This document shows, in pieces, positions 46,166-56,227 of a stretch of DNA of 64,000 nucleotides. The DNA is from Thermoguttaceae bacterium (GTDB lineage Bacteria > Planctomycetota > Planctomycetia > Pirellulales > Thermoguttaceae): assembly GCA_017937485.1 (NCBI GenBank), contig JAGBDN010000009.1, forward strand, positions 16,364 to 80,363, given 5' to 3'. The position numbers and the translations under genes were made by a program. Each line of letters begins with the position of its first letter. Position 1 is the first letter of the stretch. Under the pieces are notes generated by a model. That model searched no databases. It was not told the DNA's origin and saw only the letters and a program-made list of their open reading frames with translations.

Positions 46166-46849
46166 CGGACGGCCCTTTCGATTGTTGAGCGGAAAAACGA
46201 ACGGTTCGGCAAAGTTTTCGGTTTTAGATTTTACGTCGTTTCCGTCGCGACTGGAAAAATCGGTAAAGTTTGCGGTCGCGTCGCGGAGGCGGCGAAGCGG
46301 AAGCCCGCTATCTTCGTTAAAATTGAAACGTTCGATTCGGTAAATGGGTCGTTTCGAAAATTCGCGTCGTCGAACGTCAACTTTGGGGACGGCGGCGGTC
46401 GACAAAAACGATAACCGGGCGTCGGCGGCGCGTCGTTTTTTGTTTTTTAAGACGAAATTTTTTTCGTTGGCGTAAAAAAAACGGGGCCCGCTCTTGACAA
46501 TTGCGACGAGAAACGTAAAGATTATATTGACGAACTTTTTCGCCCGAAACGTCGGCGCGAATCGGCGAGACGCGCGCCGCCTTGAACGATCGCGACGGTT
46601 GGAGCGATTCGAACGAAAAAAAGGGGCGGCGAAGGGCGAACGGCGACGAAATTTTTACGTTTTTGCGGAAACTTAACGAGCGCGCCGGGTATCGAATAAA
46701 AATTAAGGAGGCGTCGCGGTCGTCGTTTTTTAACGACGGCGGACGACGGAAGCGCGTTAAACGAATTTTAACGACGCGAAAAAAGGAGCGTCGACGGCGA
46801 GCGTCGCGTCGACGGCGTCCGCGATTTATTTTGCAAGGAGAAAGCGACG
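46166..46849. other. Divergent intergenic region before the giant surface protein
   Basis: 684 bases without a supported gene. TTGACA at 46494-46499 and ATTATATT at 46521-46528 look promoter-like, but the spacing (about 22 nt) is too long. Very A-rich around 46600-46760. Confidence 0.4.
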
Positions 46850-49800
46850 ATGTCGAGTATTTTTCGAAATTTTAAAAGCGAATCCCAAAAGCGCGGCGAA
46901 CGCGCTCCGATGAAACCGCGACGCCTCGCGACGGAGACTTTGGAAGATCGCCGACTTTTGGCCGTTTCGCCGGAGATTTTGACCGCGCTCAACGGGTACG
47001 AGTCGTTCGGCGATTACTCGGCGGACTCCGTTTCGACGATTGAAATCGCGAAAAACGACTTGACGCTCGACGCGCTCAACGCCGCGATCGCGCAAGCCGC
47101 TTCGACGCCGGGCGACGACGCGATTTTGATCGTCGGCGGCGGAACGCTGACCTTCCAACCGGGCGACAAAGCGATCTCGATCGAACTCGACGACGCGACG
47201 CAAGGCGCCTTGACGATCGTCGGGTACGGCGGGACGTTCGAAATCGACGCGGCGGGCGTCGACCGCGCCTTCTCGATCAAGAGCGGGACGGTCAAACTCG
47301 GCTCGATCGAAATTTCGAACGGTTCGGCGGACTTCGGCGGCGCGATCGCCAACGCCGGCGACCTCTACCTCGAAGACGCGGTTTTGACCGACAACGTCGC
47401 GTCCGTTAGCGGCGGCGCGATCGCGGACAAAGGTTGGATTTCGGTCGAAAATTCGCAACTTCTCCGCAACTTCGCGACGGAAAACGGCGCGGCGATCTAT
47501 CGCGGCGATTTCGAGTTCGCGACGGAAGAAGTCGTCGCGCCGGAAGCGACCGGAACGATCGGCGACGTCTCGGCGGCGTTCGGCGAAACGGTCGAAATCG
47601 ACCTCTCGCAATATTTCAGCGAAGGCGATTGGACGTACTCCGTCAAACTGCCGGAAACGCTCTCCGACGCGCTGGCCGCCGCCCCGACCGTTTCCGGGAA
47701 CACGCTGACCCTGAAATTCCTCGCGCTCGACGATTACGCGTTCGACCTTGATTTGAGCGACGTCGAACTCGTCGTTTCCGCGACGACCGCCGACGGAAGC
47801 GCCTCCGCCGACTCGAACGCCTTCAACGTCGGTTTGACCGACCGCTATTCGTCGCGTTTGACCGCCGTCTTGACCTCGGGCTCCACCGACGACGCTTACG
47901 ATTACGAGTCCGGACGCGGGAAAAACAAATATTACGGCGCCGACGAAGTTCCGGTCGCCGACGCGACGACCGCCGCCGGCCCGATGAGCGTTCTGCTTTG
48001 GGCCGAAGACTTCTCGGAAAATCACGGGTTGACGCTGAAAAGCAACGTCGCGTTCACGTTCGTTTTGAAACTTGAAAACGCGGTTCTCGACGTGGACGAA
48101 GTTTACGGCGACGACGGTTTTTACGCCGATTTCTTCGACGCGAGCGGCGGTAAAATTTTCACTTCCGAAGAACCCGGTTACGAAGCGTTGGGAGAAAACG
48201 AATATTACGTTTCGGTTCTCTACAACTGGCAAGAAAAAGCGCACGGCGTTCAAGCGCCCGCGATGTTGCTCGCGTCGTTGCCGGTGATCGCGACCGGCGA
48301 AGGCGACGTTTCGGCGACCCTCGAACGCTGGGTCGACGTCCGCGACCCGCTCGTTTACCGCCGCTTTGAAGACTTGGCCGACGCCGTCGAAGTCGACGAT
48401 TCCCAAATCGATTTGGTCGGTTCGACGTCCGTTTCGGCGTCCGGCGCGGTTCTCTCGAACGCCGAAATCGCCGCCGCCGAAACGACCGCGACCCGCGCCG
48501 CCGTTCTCCGCGACGTTCTGATCGCGAACAACGTCGCCGACGGCGAAGGCGTCGTTTACGTCGCCGCTTCGTCGAGCGCCGCGCTCCTCGTCAACGCGAC
48601 CGTCGTCGACAACGACGCCGCCGGCGCCGCGTTCGTTTCCGCCGCGAACGGTTCGCAAGCGGTCGACTCGATCTTCGTCGGGAACGGCGCCGCGGTCTCC
48701 GGCGTTTCGCTCCAAACCGTCTTGACCGACGACGGAGCCGAAGGCGCGATCGCTTACGACGCGTCGAAACCGCTCTTCGCCGACGCGGAAAACGGCGACT
48801 ACTCCCTCGCGAAAAACGCCCAAGTTATCGACCTCGCGACCGGAACCGACGCGAACGAAATCGATTTGGCGGGCGTCGACCGCGTTTCCGGGGCCGCCGC
48901 CGACCTCGGCGCTTACGAATACCAAGGCGTCGCGCCGTCCGCTCCGACCAATTTGGCGATGACGAATTACAACGGTTCGAAGAAAACCGCGACGCTGACT
49001 TGGACGGATAACGCCGACGACGAAACCGGCTATCTCGTCGAAAGTTCGACCGACGGCGGCAAAACTTGGAATAAACTGACGACGCTCCCCGCCGATTCGA
49101 CGACGCGCGCCTGTTCGGGGTTGCAACCCGGTTCGACGTACATGTATCGCATTGCCGCGACGAACGCTTACGGGCGCTCCGAATGGGTCGGAATTACCTT
49201 CGAAGCTCCGACCGCGCCCGCCGCGCCGACCGGTTTGGTCTTTACGAAGTACGACGCGTCCGCCGGAAAATTGACAATGAAGTGGAACGATAACGCCGAC
49301 AATGAAGCGATTTACGTCGTCGTCGCGCTCGTCGGTTCCGAAAATTGGAAAACGGAAGAGTTGGCCGCGGACGCGAACGGATGCGTTTTCACCTCCGTCG
49401 ACCCGAGCAAGAGCTACGTCTTTCGCGTTTACGCGTCGAACGCCGCCGGCGATTCCGACTATATCGAAGCGACTTTCAACGCCTCGACCGACGTGTTGAC
49501 CGGCCTTAATTTTTCGACCGACGCGCCGAAAGTCGGCGAAGAATTGTCGATTACCGTCGCCCCGACGACGGCGAACGTCGCGCTCCAATGGTTCCGCGTC
49601 GACGCTTCCGGCAAAGAAACCGCGATCGAAGGCGCGACGGGCGCGACCTATACGCCGACGAACGCCGACCTCGGTTATACGCTGAAAGTCGTCGCGACCG
49701 GCCTCAACGCCGCTTACGCTTCGACCGTCTCCGCGACGACCGGCGCCGTCGAAGTCAAATTGACCGCGCCGAGCGCTCCGACCGACGTTAAGTTCGGCGC

Positions 49801-52489
49801 TTACGACGCGGCTTCGCAAAACGCGACGCTGACTTGGGTCGATAAAGCCGACAATGAAGCGGGATATAAGGTCGAAGCGAAAGTCGACGGCGCTTGGAAA
49901 GTCGTCGCGACGCTCGACGCGGACGCGACCTCTTACGTCGCGGAAGGTTTGACCGCCGGAACGACTTACGAATACCGCGTTTCGGCGTTCAACGACGCGG
50001 GTTCGTCGGCGTCGGTCGAAGCGACGATTACGACGCCGGAAGAAGAAACGGTTCCGGCGGTTCCGACCGGTTTGACGATGACGAATTACGACGCCGCGAA
50101 GAAAACGGCGACCCTCGTTTGGAACGACGTCGACGGCGAAACGTCGTACATGATTCAAAGCTCGGTCGACGGCGGAAAAACTTGGAACAATCTGCCGAGT
50201 CTCGACGCGAACGTTACGTCGCGCCTTTGCTCGGGGTTGACGCCGGGCCAAACGTTCGTTTACCGCGTCGCCGCCGCGAACGACGCCGGTCGATCCGAGT
50301 GGGCGGAACTCGTCTTCGAAGCGCCCGAAGTCGAACCGGAACCGCAAACGCCGAACGCGCCGTCGAATCTCGTTTTCGGCGCTTACGACGCGCCCAACAA
50401 CGCGCTTCCGATGAGCTGGACGGACAACTCCGACAATGAAACGGCGTTCGTCGTTCAGTACAGCGTTGACGGCGGCAAAACTTGGCTCGCCTCCGCGACG
50501 ATGAAAGCGAACGAAACCGGCCGCGTCGCGTCCTACGTTTGGTCGAACAAGGCTTACCAATTCCGCGTTTGCGCTCGCAACGCCGAAGGCGCCTCCGATT
50601 GGGTTTACGCGTCCTTCGACGCCCGCGTCGACGTCTTGACGCCGCCGACCTTCTCGACCGACGCTCCGGCGCTCGACGAACCGATCGCCGCCGCGTTCGA
50701 CTCCGAAACCGCGAACGCGACCTTCCAATGGTATCGCGTCGAAGCCGACGGAACCGAAACGTTGATCGAAGGCGCGACGAACGCCGAATATCAACCGACC
50801 GCCGCCGACGTCGGGCTCCGCTTGAAAGTCGTCGCGTCGAGCGCGAACCCGGCTTACGCCGCGACCGTTTCGGCCGTTAGCGAAGTCGTTCTCGAAACGG
50901 CTCGCTTCCAACCGACCGCGCCGACGAACGTCGTTTTCTCGAATTACGACCCGGCGACCCAAAAAATGTCGATGGCTTGGGACGACAACTCGAACAACGA
51001 AAAATACTTCGAAATCGAGTACCGCAAAGACACCGGAAACAGCGCCGGAATTTGGCGCTCCGCCGCGAAGGTCGGGCGCAACGTCGAAGGGCGCGTCTGC
51101 TCGATGGTTTACGGCGACACGAACTTTGAGTTCCGCGTTCGCGCCGTTTACGAATACGTCGACGAAAGCGGCGAAACCGTCAAACTTTACTCCGATTGGG
51201 CCGAAGCGTCGTTCCAATACGGCCGCGACGTCGTTACGAGCGTCGAACTGTCGACCGACGCGCCGCAAGTCGGCGTCGCGATTACCGCGACGGTTCCGGA
51301 TCGCGTTGTCGAAGCGACCCAAGGCGGCAAACCGGTTTCCGTCGACGCGACGTTCCAATGGTACCGCGTCGTCGAAGGCGTCGCGACCGCGATCGAAGGC
51401 GCGACGAGCGCGACCTACGTTCCGACGCTCGACGACGTCGGCTGCCAACTCCAAGCGGTCGCGACGAGCGCCAACGCCGCTTACGTCAGCTCCGCCGCTT
51501 CGACGACCGCGCAAGTCGTCGACGAAACCGCCGACTCGCGCCCGGTTCCGCCGAGCGGGATTGTCTTCGGCCAATACGACCCGGAAACCGACACGCTCCC
51601 GATGAGCTGGACGAACAATTCCGAAATCGCGACCAAGATCGTCGTCGAGTATCGCTCGGCGGGCGGCGCTTGGAAAATCGCGCAAATTTTGGACGGTTCC
51701 GCGACCGGTCGCGTCGCGCAAAAGGTTTACGCCGACCGCGTTTACGACTTCCGAATTAAAGCGGTCGTCGGCGAAGGCGAAGCCGCGCTCGAATCGGTTT
51801 ACGCGACCGCGTCCTTCGACGTTCGCCGCGATATTCTCGAAGGCGCGTCCTTCACCTGCGACGTTCCGACCGTCGGCGAAGCGACGCAAGTCGTCCTCGA
51901 CGGCGTCCGCAACGAAGCGACGTTCCAATGGTACCGCGTCGACGCCGAAGGAAACGAAACCGCGATCGAAGGCGCGACGAACGCCGCTTACGCTCCGACC
52001 GCTTCCGACGTCGGGTTCGTCCTGAAAGTCGTCGCGACCGCCGCGAACGGCGCTTACGATTCGCAAATTTCGGCGACCACCGAAATCGTCGTCGCGACGC
52101 CGAGCGTTCCGAACGCTCCGACGAATATCGTTTTCGGCGACTACGACGCGACGCGCCGCGAAGTTGAGTTGAGCTGGACGGACGCGTCGAACGACGAAAC
52201 CGGGTTCTACGTCGAATACAGCGTCGACGGCGGCAAGACCTGGCGCGCTTCCGAAACGATGGACGCGAACGAAACCTCCCGCAACGCTTGGGGCCTGCGC
52301 GTCGGAACGACGTATCAATTCCGCGTCGCGGCGTTCAACACGGCGGGCGTTTCCGAATGGACGGTCGCGTCGTTCCAAGTTCCGGCTCCGGCCGCGAGCG
52401 CGGCGGTTCTCGAAACGGCGTTTGAAGACGACGATCTCGTCGACGGTCTGCTCGACGAACTGGACGACTTCTTCGCGACGCTCGACTGA
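46850..52489 (+). CDS. Giant LEDRRLL/FnIII surface protein
   Basis: 1879 residues. AGGAG lies 8 nt before the ATG. The N-terminus has MKPRRLATETLEDRRLLA (residues 21-38), the planctomycete motif of large exported proteins. Residues about 50-230 form a beta-helix-like repeat (GGAIANAGDLYLED, 'GGAIADKGWISVENSQLLRN'). From about 690 there are eight fibronectin type III modules, each opening 'AP(S/T)N(L/I/V)...Y(D/N)' with 'SWTDN...ETGY' and 'DGGKTW'. Four interspersed Ig-like modules read 'FSTDAP..G', 'FQWYRVDA.G' and 'GATNA.Y.PT..D.G..LKVVAT'. The end is acidic (EDDDLVDGLLDELDDFFATLD-like). It is probably cell-surface attached and involved in adhesion or polymer binding (inference). Confidence 0.9.
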   Translation: MSSIFRNFKSESQKRGERAPMKPRRLATETLEDRRLLAVSPEILTALNGYESFGDYSADSVSTIEIAKNDLTLDALNAAIAQAASTPGDDAILIVGGGTLTFQPGDKAISIELDDATQGALTIVGYGGTFEIDAAGVDRAFSIKSGTVKLGSIEISNGSADFGGAIANAGDLYLEDAVLTDNVASVSGGAIADKGWISVENSQLLRNFATENGAAIYRGDFEFATEEVVAPEATGTIGDVSAAFGETVEIDLSQYFSEGDWTYSVKLPETLSDALAAAPTVSGNTLTLKFLALDDYAFDLDLSDVELVVSATTADGSASADSNAFNVGLTDRYSSRLTAVLTSGSTDDAYDYESGRGKNKYYGADEVPVADATTAAGPMSVLLWAEDFSENHGLTLKSNVAFTFVLKLENAVLDVDEVYGDDGFYADFFDASGGKIFTSEEPGYEALGENEYYVSVLYNWQEKAHGVQAPAMLLASLPVIATGEGDVSATLERWVDVRDPLVYRRFEDLADAVEVDDSQIDLVGSTSVSASGAVLSNAEIAAAETTATRAAVLRDVLIANNVADGEGVVYVAASSSAALLVNATVVDNDAAGAAFVSAANGSQAVDSIFVGNGAAVSGVSLQTVLTDDGAEGAIAYDASKPLFADAENGDYSLAKNAQVIDLATGTDANEIDLAGVDRVSGAAADLGAYEYQGVAPSAPTNLAMTNYNGSKKTATLTWTDNADDETGYLVESSTDGGKTWNKLTTLPADSTTRACSGLQPGSTYMYRIAATNAYGRSEWVGITFEAPTAPAAPTGLVFTKYDASAGKLTMKWNDNADNEAIYVVVALVGSENWKTEELAADANGCVFTSVDPSKSYVFRVYASNAAGDSDYIEATFNASTDVLTGLNFSTDAPKVGEELSITVAPTTANVALQWFRVDASGKETAIEGATGATYTPTNADLGYTLKVVATGLNAAYASTVSATTGAVEVKLTAPSAPTDVKFGAYDAASQNATLTWVDKADNEAGYKVEAKVDGAWKVVATLDADATSYVAEGLTAGTTYEYRVSAFNDAGSSASVEATITTPEEETVPAVPTGLTMTNYDAAKKTATLVWNDVDGETSYMIQSSVDGGKTWNNLPSLDANVTSRLCSGLTPGQTFVYRVAAANDAGRSEWAELVFEAPEVEPEPQTPNAPSNLVFGAYDAPNNALPMSWTDNSDNETAFVVQYSVDGGKTWLASATMKANETGRVASYVWSNKAYQFRVCARNAEGASDWVYASFDARVDVLTPPTFSTDAPALDEPIAAAFDSETANATFQWYRVEADGTETLIEGATNAEYQPTAADVGLRLKVVASSANPAYAATVSAVSEVVLETARFQPTAPTNVVFSNYDPATQKMSMAWDDNSNNEKYFEIEYRKDTGNSAGIWRSAAKVGRNVEGRVCSMVYGDTNFEFRVRAVYEYVDESGETVKLYSDWAEASFQYGRDVVTSVELSTDAPQVGVAITATVPDRVVEATQGGKPVSVDATFQWYRVVEGVATAIEGATSATYVPTLDDVGCQLQAVATSANAAYVSSAASTTAQVVDETADSRPVPPSGIVFGQYDPETDTLPMSWTNNSEIATKIVVEYRSAGGAWKIAQILDGSATGRVAQKVYADRVYDFRIKAVVGEGEAALESVYATASFDVRRDILEGASFTCDVPTVGEATQVVLDGVRNEATFQWYRVDAEGNETAIEGATNAAYAPTASDVGFVLKVVATAANGAYDSQISATTEIVVATPSVPNAPTNIVFGDYDATRREVELSWTDASNDETGFYVEYSVDGGKTWRASETMDANETSRNAWGLRVGTTYQFRVAAFNTAGVSEWTVASFQVPAPAASAAVLETAFEDDDLVDGLLDELDDFFATLD

Positions 52490-52557
52490 GTCGTTAAGTT
52501 GAGGAAAAAGGCGGTTTCGAACGCGGAGCCGTCGTTCCTCGACCGCGTTAAACAATA

Positions 52558-52597
52558 AAAAACGCCGCTCAAAGTTTCGGCTTCGAGCGGCGTTTTT
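52558..52597. terminator. Terminator between converging genes
   Basis: AACGCCGCTC / GAGCGGCGTT (stem at 52559-52570 and 52585-52597) with A and T tracts on either side, so it can stop transcription from both the giant-protein gene and the NagB/PIG-L gene. Confidence 0.88.
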
Positions 52598-52679
52598 GCG
52601 TTAACGTCGAGCGGATTAACGTTTTCGCGTTAAATTAACGTTGGGCGGCGAGTCGACGTCGCCGTCGCGGATTAACGAC

Positions 52680-54575
52680 TCAGAAATCGAACTCGCCGTT
52701 CCAGCGGACGAACGCTTCCATCGCGAAGAACTCCGGAAGCCCGACGCGGTTGTAAGCGTCGGCGGTCGCGAGGTTGCGGTCTTCGGCGCGTTGCCAAAAT
52801 TCGCGAGCGTCGGAGCCCGGGAAGAGCGCGGCGTCCTTTTGCGACTCGTGTCGGAAGATCGCGGCGCGTTTTTTGTCGGAGTCTTCCGGCGAGAGCGGAA
52901 CCGCGATCTCGATTTGGTCGAGCGGCCATTCTTGCCAAGCGCCGCGGTAAAGGAGCGTTTCCGGAATTTCGCGCCCTTCGGCTTCCATTTCTTTCAAAAC
53001 GGAGAAAATAACCTGAGCGCAAACGCGGTGCGTGCCGTGCGGGTCGGAGAGGTCTCCGGCGACGTACAGCTGTTCCGGTTGAAGTTCTTCGAGGAGTTCG
53101 CGGACGATTTGGCGGTCGGCGTCGGACGGCGGACGTTTTTCGACGGCGCCGGTTTCGTAAAACGGCAGATTCAGGAAGTGAACGCGATCTTCCGGGACGC
53201 CGCAAACGAGGTCGGCGGCGCGGGCTTCGCTCCAACGGATGAGACGCTTGATGAGGAGAACCTCCGGCGAGTCGACTTCGCCCGGCTTTTTACGGCGCAA
53301 CGACTCGGCGACCTTTTCTTCGAGGATCGGCGTCATTTGCGAGTCGACGCCGAATTGGCGGTTGATTTCCGTCATCAGGTCGGCGAAGCGGCGCGCGTCG
53401 TGGTCGAAAACGGCGATGTTCCCGCTCGTCATATACGCCATATGGAGTTCGTGTCCGTCGTCGACGAGGCGAATCATCGTGCCGCCCATACTGATGACGT
53501 CGTCGTCCGGGTGCGGACTGAACGCGAGAATCTTCTTTTTGCGCGTCCCGGACGGGTGCGGTTCGATCGTTTTCATCATCCAGTGGAAGACGCTCGTCGC
53601 GGCTTTCGACGCCGGGCCGCGAGCGCGCAGGAGCGAGTGCAGCCCGTGCGCGCGGAAGTCGGCGTCGGTCAGTTTCAGGAGCGACTTGCCCGATTTTTCG
53701 CAGAGCCAAAGAACGGCGCGCTTCGTCATATTGTCGTCCCATTCGACCGAGCGCACCGTCCAAGGCGTCGCGACGTCTTGGAGCGCGGCGGCGGCGCTTT
53801 TGTCGACGATGAACGAAACGTCCGAATGGTTGCGGAGCCAACCGGCGGGCGTCGCGTCGGAGAGCGGCTCTTCGATCGCGCGGCGAATCACCGACGCTTT
53901 GCCGTCGCCGAACGCGAGAACGACGATTTTGCGCGCTTCCATAATCGTACCGAAACCGATCGTGAGACCGTGCGTCGGAACGTTCGCTTCGCCGAAGAAG
54001 GTCGACGCGGCGCTGACGCGAGTTTGCGGTTCGAGCATCGCCAAACGGGTTCGGCTCTTTTTCGACGTGTACGGCTCGTTGAAGCCGATCGCGCCGTTCC
54101 CGGCGACGCCGAGGAGAAGAACGTCGATTCCGCCCGCCGCCGCGATTTCCTCTTCGTAACGTTTACAGTAAGCGTCGACGTCAGCCGCCGCGACGGTAGA
54201 ATCGAGGAAACGAACGTTCGCCGGGTCGAGATTGACCTTTTTGACGAAGTTTTCGTTCAGCCAAAGGCGCAAACTTTGCAGGCGTTCGCGGTCGAGGCCG
54301 TAATATTCGTTGACGGTGAAGACGGAAACGCGCGAAAAATCGAGGCCGTTTTCCTCGTGCAGGCGAACAAGCTCTTGGTAGACGCCGATCGGACTCGACC
54401 CGGCGACGAGGCCGAGCGTCGCGCTGCGACCGAGCGAGTTTCGTTCGCGAATGATTCCGGCGATTTGTTGCGCGACGTGGCGGCAAGCGTCGCCGCTGGC
54501 GTCGAAGACGTAAGTCGGCGCCTCGACGTTGCGCACCGGGAGCGCGACGCGCGGGGAGGCGGTTAAATTTTGCAT
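52680..54575 (-). CDS. NagB-like/PIG-L deacetylase fusion, deaminase site degraded
   Basis: 631 residues; ACGGAG precedes the ATG. The N-terminal about 300 resemble glucosamine-6-phosphate deaminase: 'GLVAGSSPIGVYQELVRLHE', 'VSVFTVNEYYGLDRERLQSL' and 'GAIGFNEP'. Three of four catalytic positions differ from E. coli NagB: Asp72 is Asn89, Asp141 is Asn160 and His143 is Ala162; only Glu (E167) is kept. The C-terminal PIG-L/LmbE deacetylase looks intact: ILAFSPHPDDDVISMGG (about 349-365) and 'DPHGTHR' supply the zinc site. NagB/PIG-L fusions are known in Bacteroidetes and Planctomycetes. Likely acts on an N-acetylglucosaminyl substrate. Alone in the region. Confidence 0.9.
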   Translation of the reverse strand: MQNLTASPRVALPVRNVEAPTYVFDASGDACRHVAQQIAGIIRERNSLGRSATLGLVAGSSPIGVYQELVRLHEENGLDFSRVSVFTVNEYYGLDRERLQSLRLWLNENFVKKVNLDPANVRFLDSTVAAADVDAYCKRYEEEIAAAGGIDVLLLGVAGNGAIGFNEPYTSKKSRTRLAMLEPQTRVSAASTFFGEANVPTHGLTIGFGTIMEARKIVVLAFGDGKASVIRRAIEEPLSDATPAGWLRNHSDVSFIVDKSAAAALQDVATPWTVRSVEWDDNMTKRAVLWLCEKSGKSLLKLTDADFRAHGLHSLLRARGPASKAATSVFHWMMKTIEPHPSGTRKKKILAFSPHPDDDVISMGGTMIRLVDDGHELHMAYMTSGNIAVFDHDARRFADLMTEINRQFGVDSQMTPILEEKVAESLRRKKPGEVDSPEVLLIKRLIRWSEARAADLVCGVPEDRVHFLNLPFYETGAVEKRPPSDADRQIVRELLEELQPEQLYVAGDLSDPHGTHRVCAQVIFSVLKEMEAEGREIPETLLYRGAWQEWPLDQIEIAVPLSPEDSDKKRAAIFRHESQKDAALFPGSDAREFWQRAEDRNLATADAYNRVGLPEFFAMEAFVRWNGEFDF

Positions 54576-55003
54576 CTCGTTTCTCCGTCTTGAAACTTTG
54601 GGGTTGGCGTCGGCCGATTTTCTGTTAAAATAGTAAAGCGGTGGAAGACGCGCAAGGCCAAACGGCGTTCGGCGACGCTTGGAATCCTCCGAGGAGAGCG
54701 GAAAACGGGCGTCGAACGAACGGATAACGTAAAATTTTTCGGTTTTGCGAGAGAAGACGCGTTTTTTTTGCCGACTAACGGTAAAATAACGGTTTTTCGG
54801 CGTCCGCCCCCTCAAAAAAATTCGCGTCTATATTATAATATAAATTTAAGCGTCGGACTAGCCCGATTTTGAAATTTCGTCGCGCGAGGCTTTGGGGGCC
54901 TTGTCGAACCGGCGTTCGTCGTTTAAAATAGAGAAGCTAAGAGAACTAAATTGGCCCGACGCTTTTTGGCGGGCGACGTTTTTTATAAGAGAGGAAAACG
55001 GAC
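54576..55003. other. Divergent intergenic region before the T10 lipoprotein gene
   Basis: 428 bases without a supported gene. TATATTATAATATA at 54829-54842 is a perfect palindrome. TTTAAAATAG and GAGAAGCTAAGAG follow near 54915-54945. Confidence 0.45.
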
Positions 55004-56227
55004 ATGAGCAAACGAACGAGCATCTATCGTTTTGCGACGTGCGGCGCGCTGGGTTTGGCGAGTTGCGTTGGGTTGGCCGGTTGCGGCGGAAGCGAGTATT
55101 CGCAGTACGTTCAAGACGTCGCTTTTGAAGCGGAATCCGCGACGGAAGACGAACAAGACGCGTTGGTCGACGAACTTTTGGCGGGCGCGGCGGGCGCCAA
55201 TTTCGCGGGCGCCGGCACGACGGGCGCGGTTCCGGGATTCGTCGCCGCCGGTACGACGGGCGCGACCCCGGCGTTCAATTTCGCGGGCGCCGGCACGACG
55301 GGCGCGACCCCGGCGTTCAACTTCGCTTCGGCGGGTACGACGGGCGCGGCTCCGGCGTTCAACTTCGCTTCGGCGGGGACGACCGGCGACGCTCCGGTCT
55401 TCAATTTCGCGAACGCCGCGACGACGGGCGACGCTCCGGTTTTTAACTTCGCTCCGAGCGCTCCGGCGGCTCCGGCTCCGACCGCCGTGAAACCGGCCGC
55501 TTCGAAACTGCCGAAAAAACCGACTTACGACGTCGCCGCCACCCTCGCGGTCGTCGAAGCGGAAACGAAAGCCGCCGAACAACAAGCCGCCGCCGAAAAA
55601 GCCGAAGCGGAACGCAAAGCCGCCGAAGCCAAGGCCGCCGAAGCGGAAGCGAAAGCCGCGGAAGCCGACAAAGCGCGTCAAGCCGCCGAAGCGAAAGCCG
55701 CCGAAGCGGAAGCGAAAGCCGCGACCGCCGACAAAGCGCGTCAAGCCGCCGAGGCGAAAGCCGCCGAAGCCGCGACCGCGCAAAAAGCCGCCGAAACGAA
55801 AGCCGCCGAAGCCGCCGCCGCGCAAAAAGCCGCCGAAACGACCGCGACCGAAGCCGCCGCCGCGCAAAAAGCCGCGGAAGCGAAAGCCGCCGAAGCCGCG
55901 ACCGCGCAAAAAGCCGCCGAAACGAAAGCCGCCGCCGACGCGACCGCCGCCGCGAACGCTCTTAAAGCCGCGGAAGCGAAAGTCGCCGAAGCCGACAAAG
56001 CGCGTCAAGCCGCGGAAGCGAAAGTCGCCGAAGCCGACGCCGCTCGCAAAGCCGCGGAAGCGAAAGCCGCCGAAGCCGACGCCGCTCGCAAAGCCGCGGA
56101 AACGAAAGCCGCCGAAGCCGACGCCGCTCTTAAAGCCGCGGAAGCGAAAGCCGCCGAACCGGCTCCGGCCCCGGCCGAAGAACCGGCTCCGGAAAACACG
56201 GTCGCCGCTTTTTTTTTTCTGAGCTGA
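55004..56227 (+). CDS. Ala-rich coiled-coil lipoprotein, ends at T10 tract
   Basis: 407 residues as read. GAGG is 9 nt before the ATG. The signal peptide ends in lipobox LAGC (residues 24-27). Then come about six repeats of a 14-residue unit, such as GTTGATPAFNFAGA, and from about 190 a long helical coiled coil of KAAEAKAAEA units. The frame ends at a run of ten T (56209-56218), after which FFFLS and a stop follow. In the -1 frame the sequence stays open across the T run into the downstream segment, so the true product may be longer. A sequencing error in the T run or a mutation cannot be excluded. Confidence 0.75.
   Translation: MSKRTSIYRFATCGALGLASCVGLAGCGGSEYSQYVQDVAFEAESATEDEQDALVDELLAGAAGANFAGAGTTGAVPGFVAAGTTGATPAFNFAGAGTTGATPAFNFASAGTTGAAPAFNFASAGTTGDAPVFNFANAATTGDAPVFNFAPSAPAAPAPTAVKPAASKLPKKPTYDVAATLAVVEAETKAAEQQAAAEKAEAERKAAEAKAAEAEAKAAEADKARQAAEAKAAEAEAKAATADKARQAAEAKAAEAATAQKAAETKAAEAAAAQKAAETTATEAAAAQKAAEAKAAEAATAQKAAETKAAADATAAANALKAAEAKVAEADKARQAAEAKVAEADAARKAAEAKAAEADAARKAAETKAAEADAALKAAEAKAAEPAPAPAEEPAPENTVAAFFFLS
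56209..56218 (+). other. Ten-T slippage tract
   Basis: Ten T in a row, read GCT TTT TTT TTT CTG. It permits -1 ribosomal slippage (T TTT TTT) or +1 transcriptional slippage, either of which joins the lipoprotein frame to the next segment. Confidence 0.75.

Noticed and set aside
46494..46528. Consensus promoter TTGACA with ATTATATT before the giant protein gene
   Set aside because: The spacing of about 22 nt is too long for a normal sigma-70 promoter, so it is mentioned only in the gap entry.
46826..52555. A 1909-residue open frame on the minus strand opposite the giant FnIII protein
   Set aside because: The plus-strand product has clear FnIII modules, a ribosome site and an export motif. 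The antisense frame is Arg/Val/Gly-rich without domains and exists because TTA, CTA and TCA codons are rare in the true gene.
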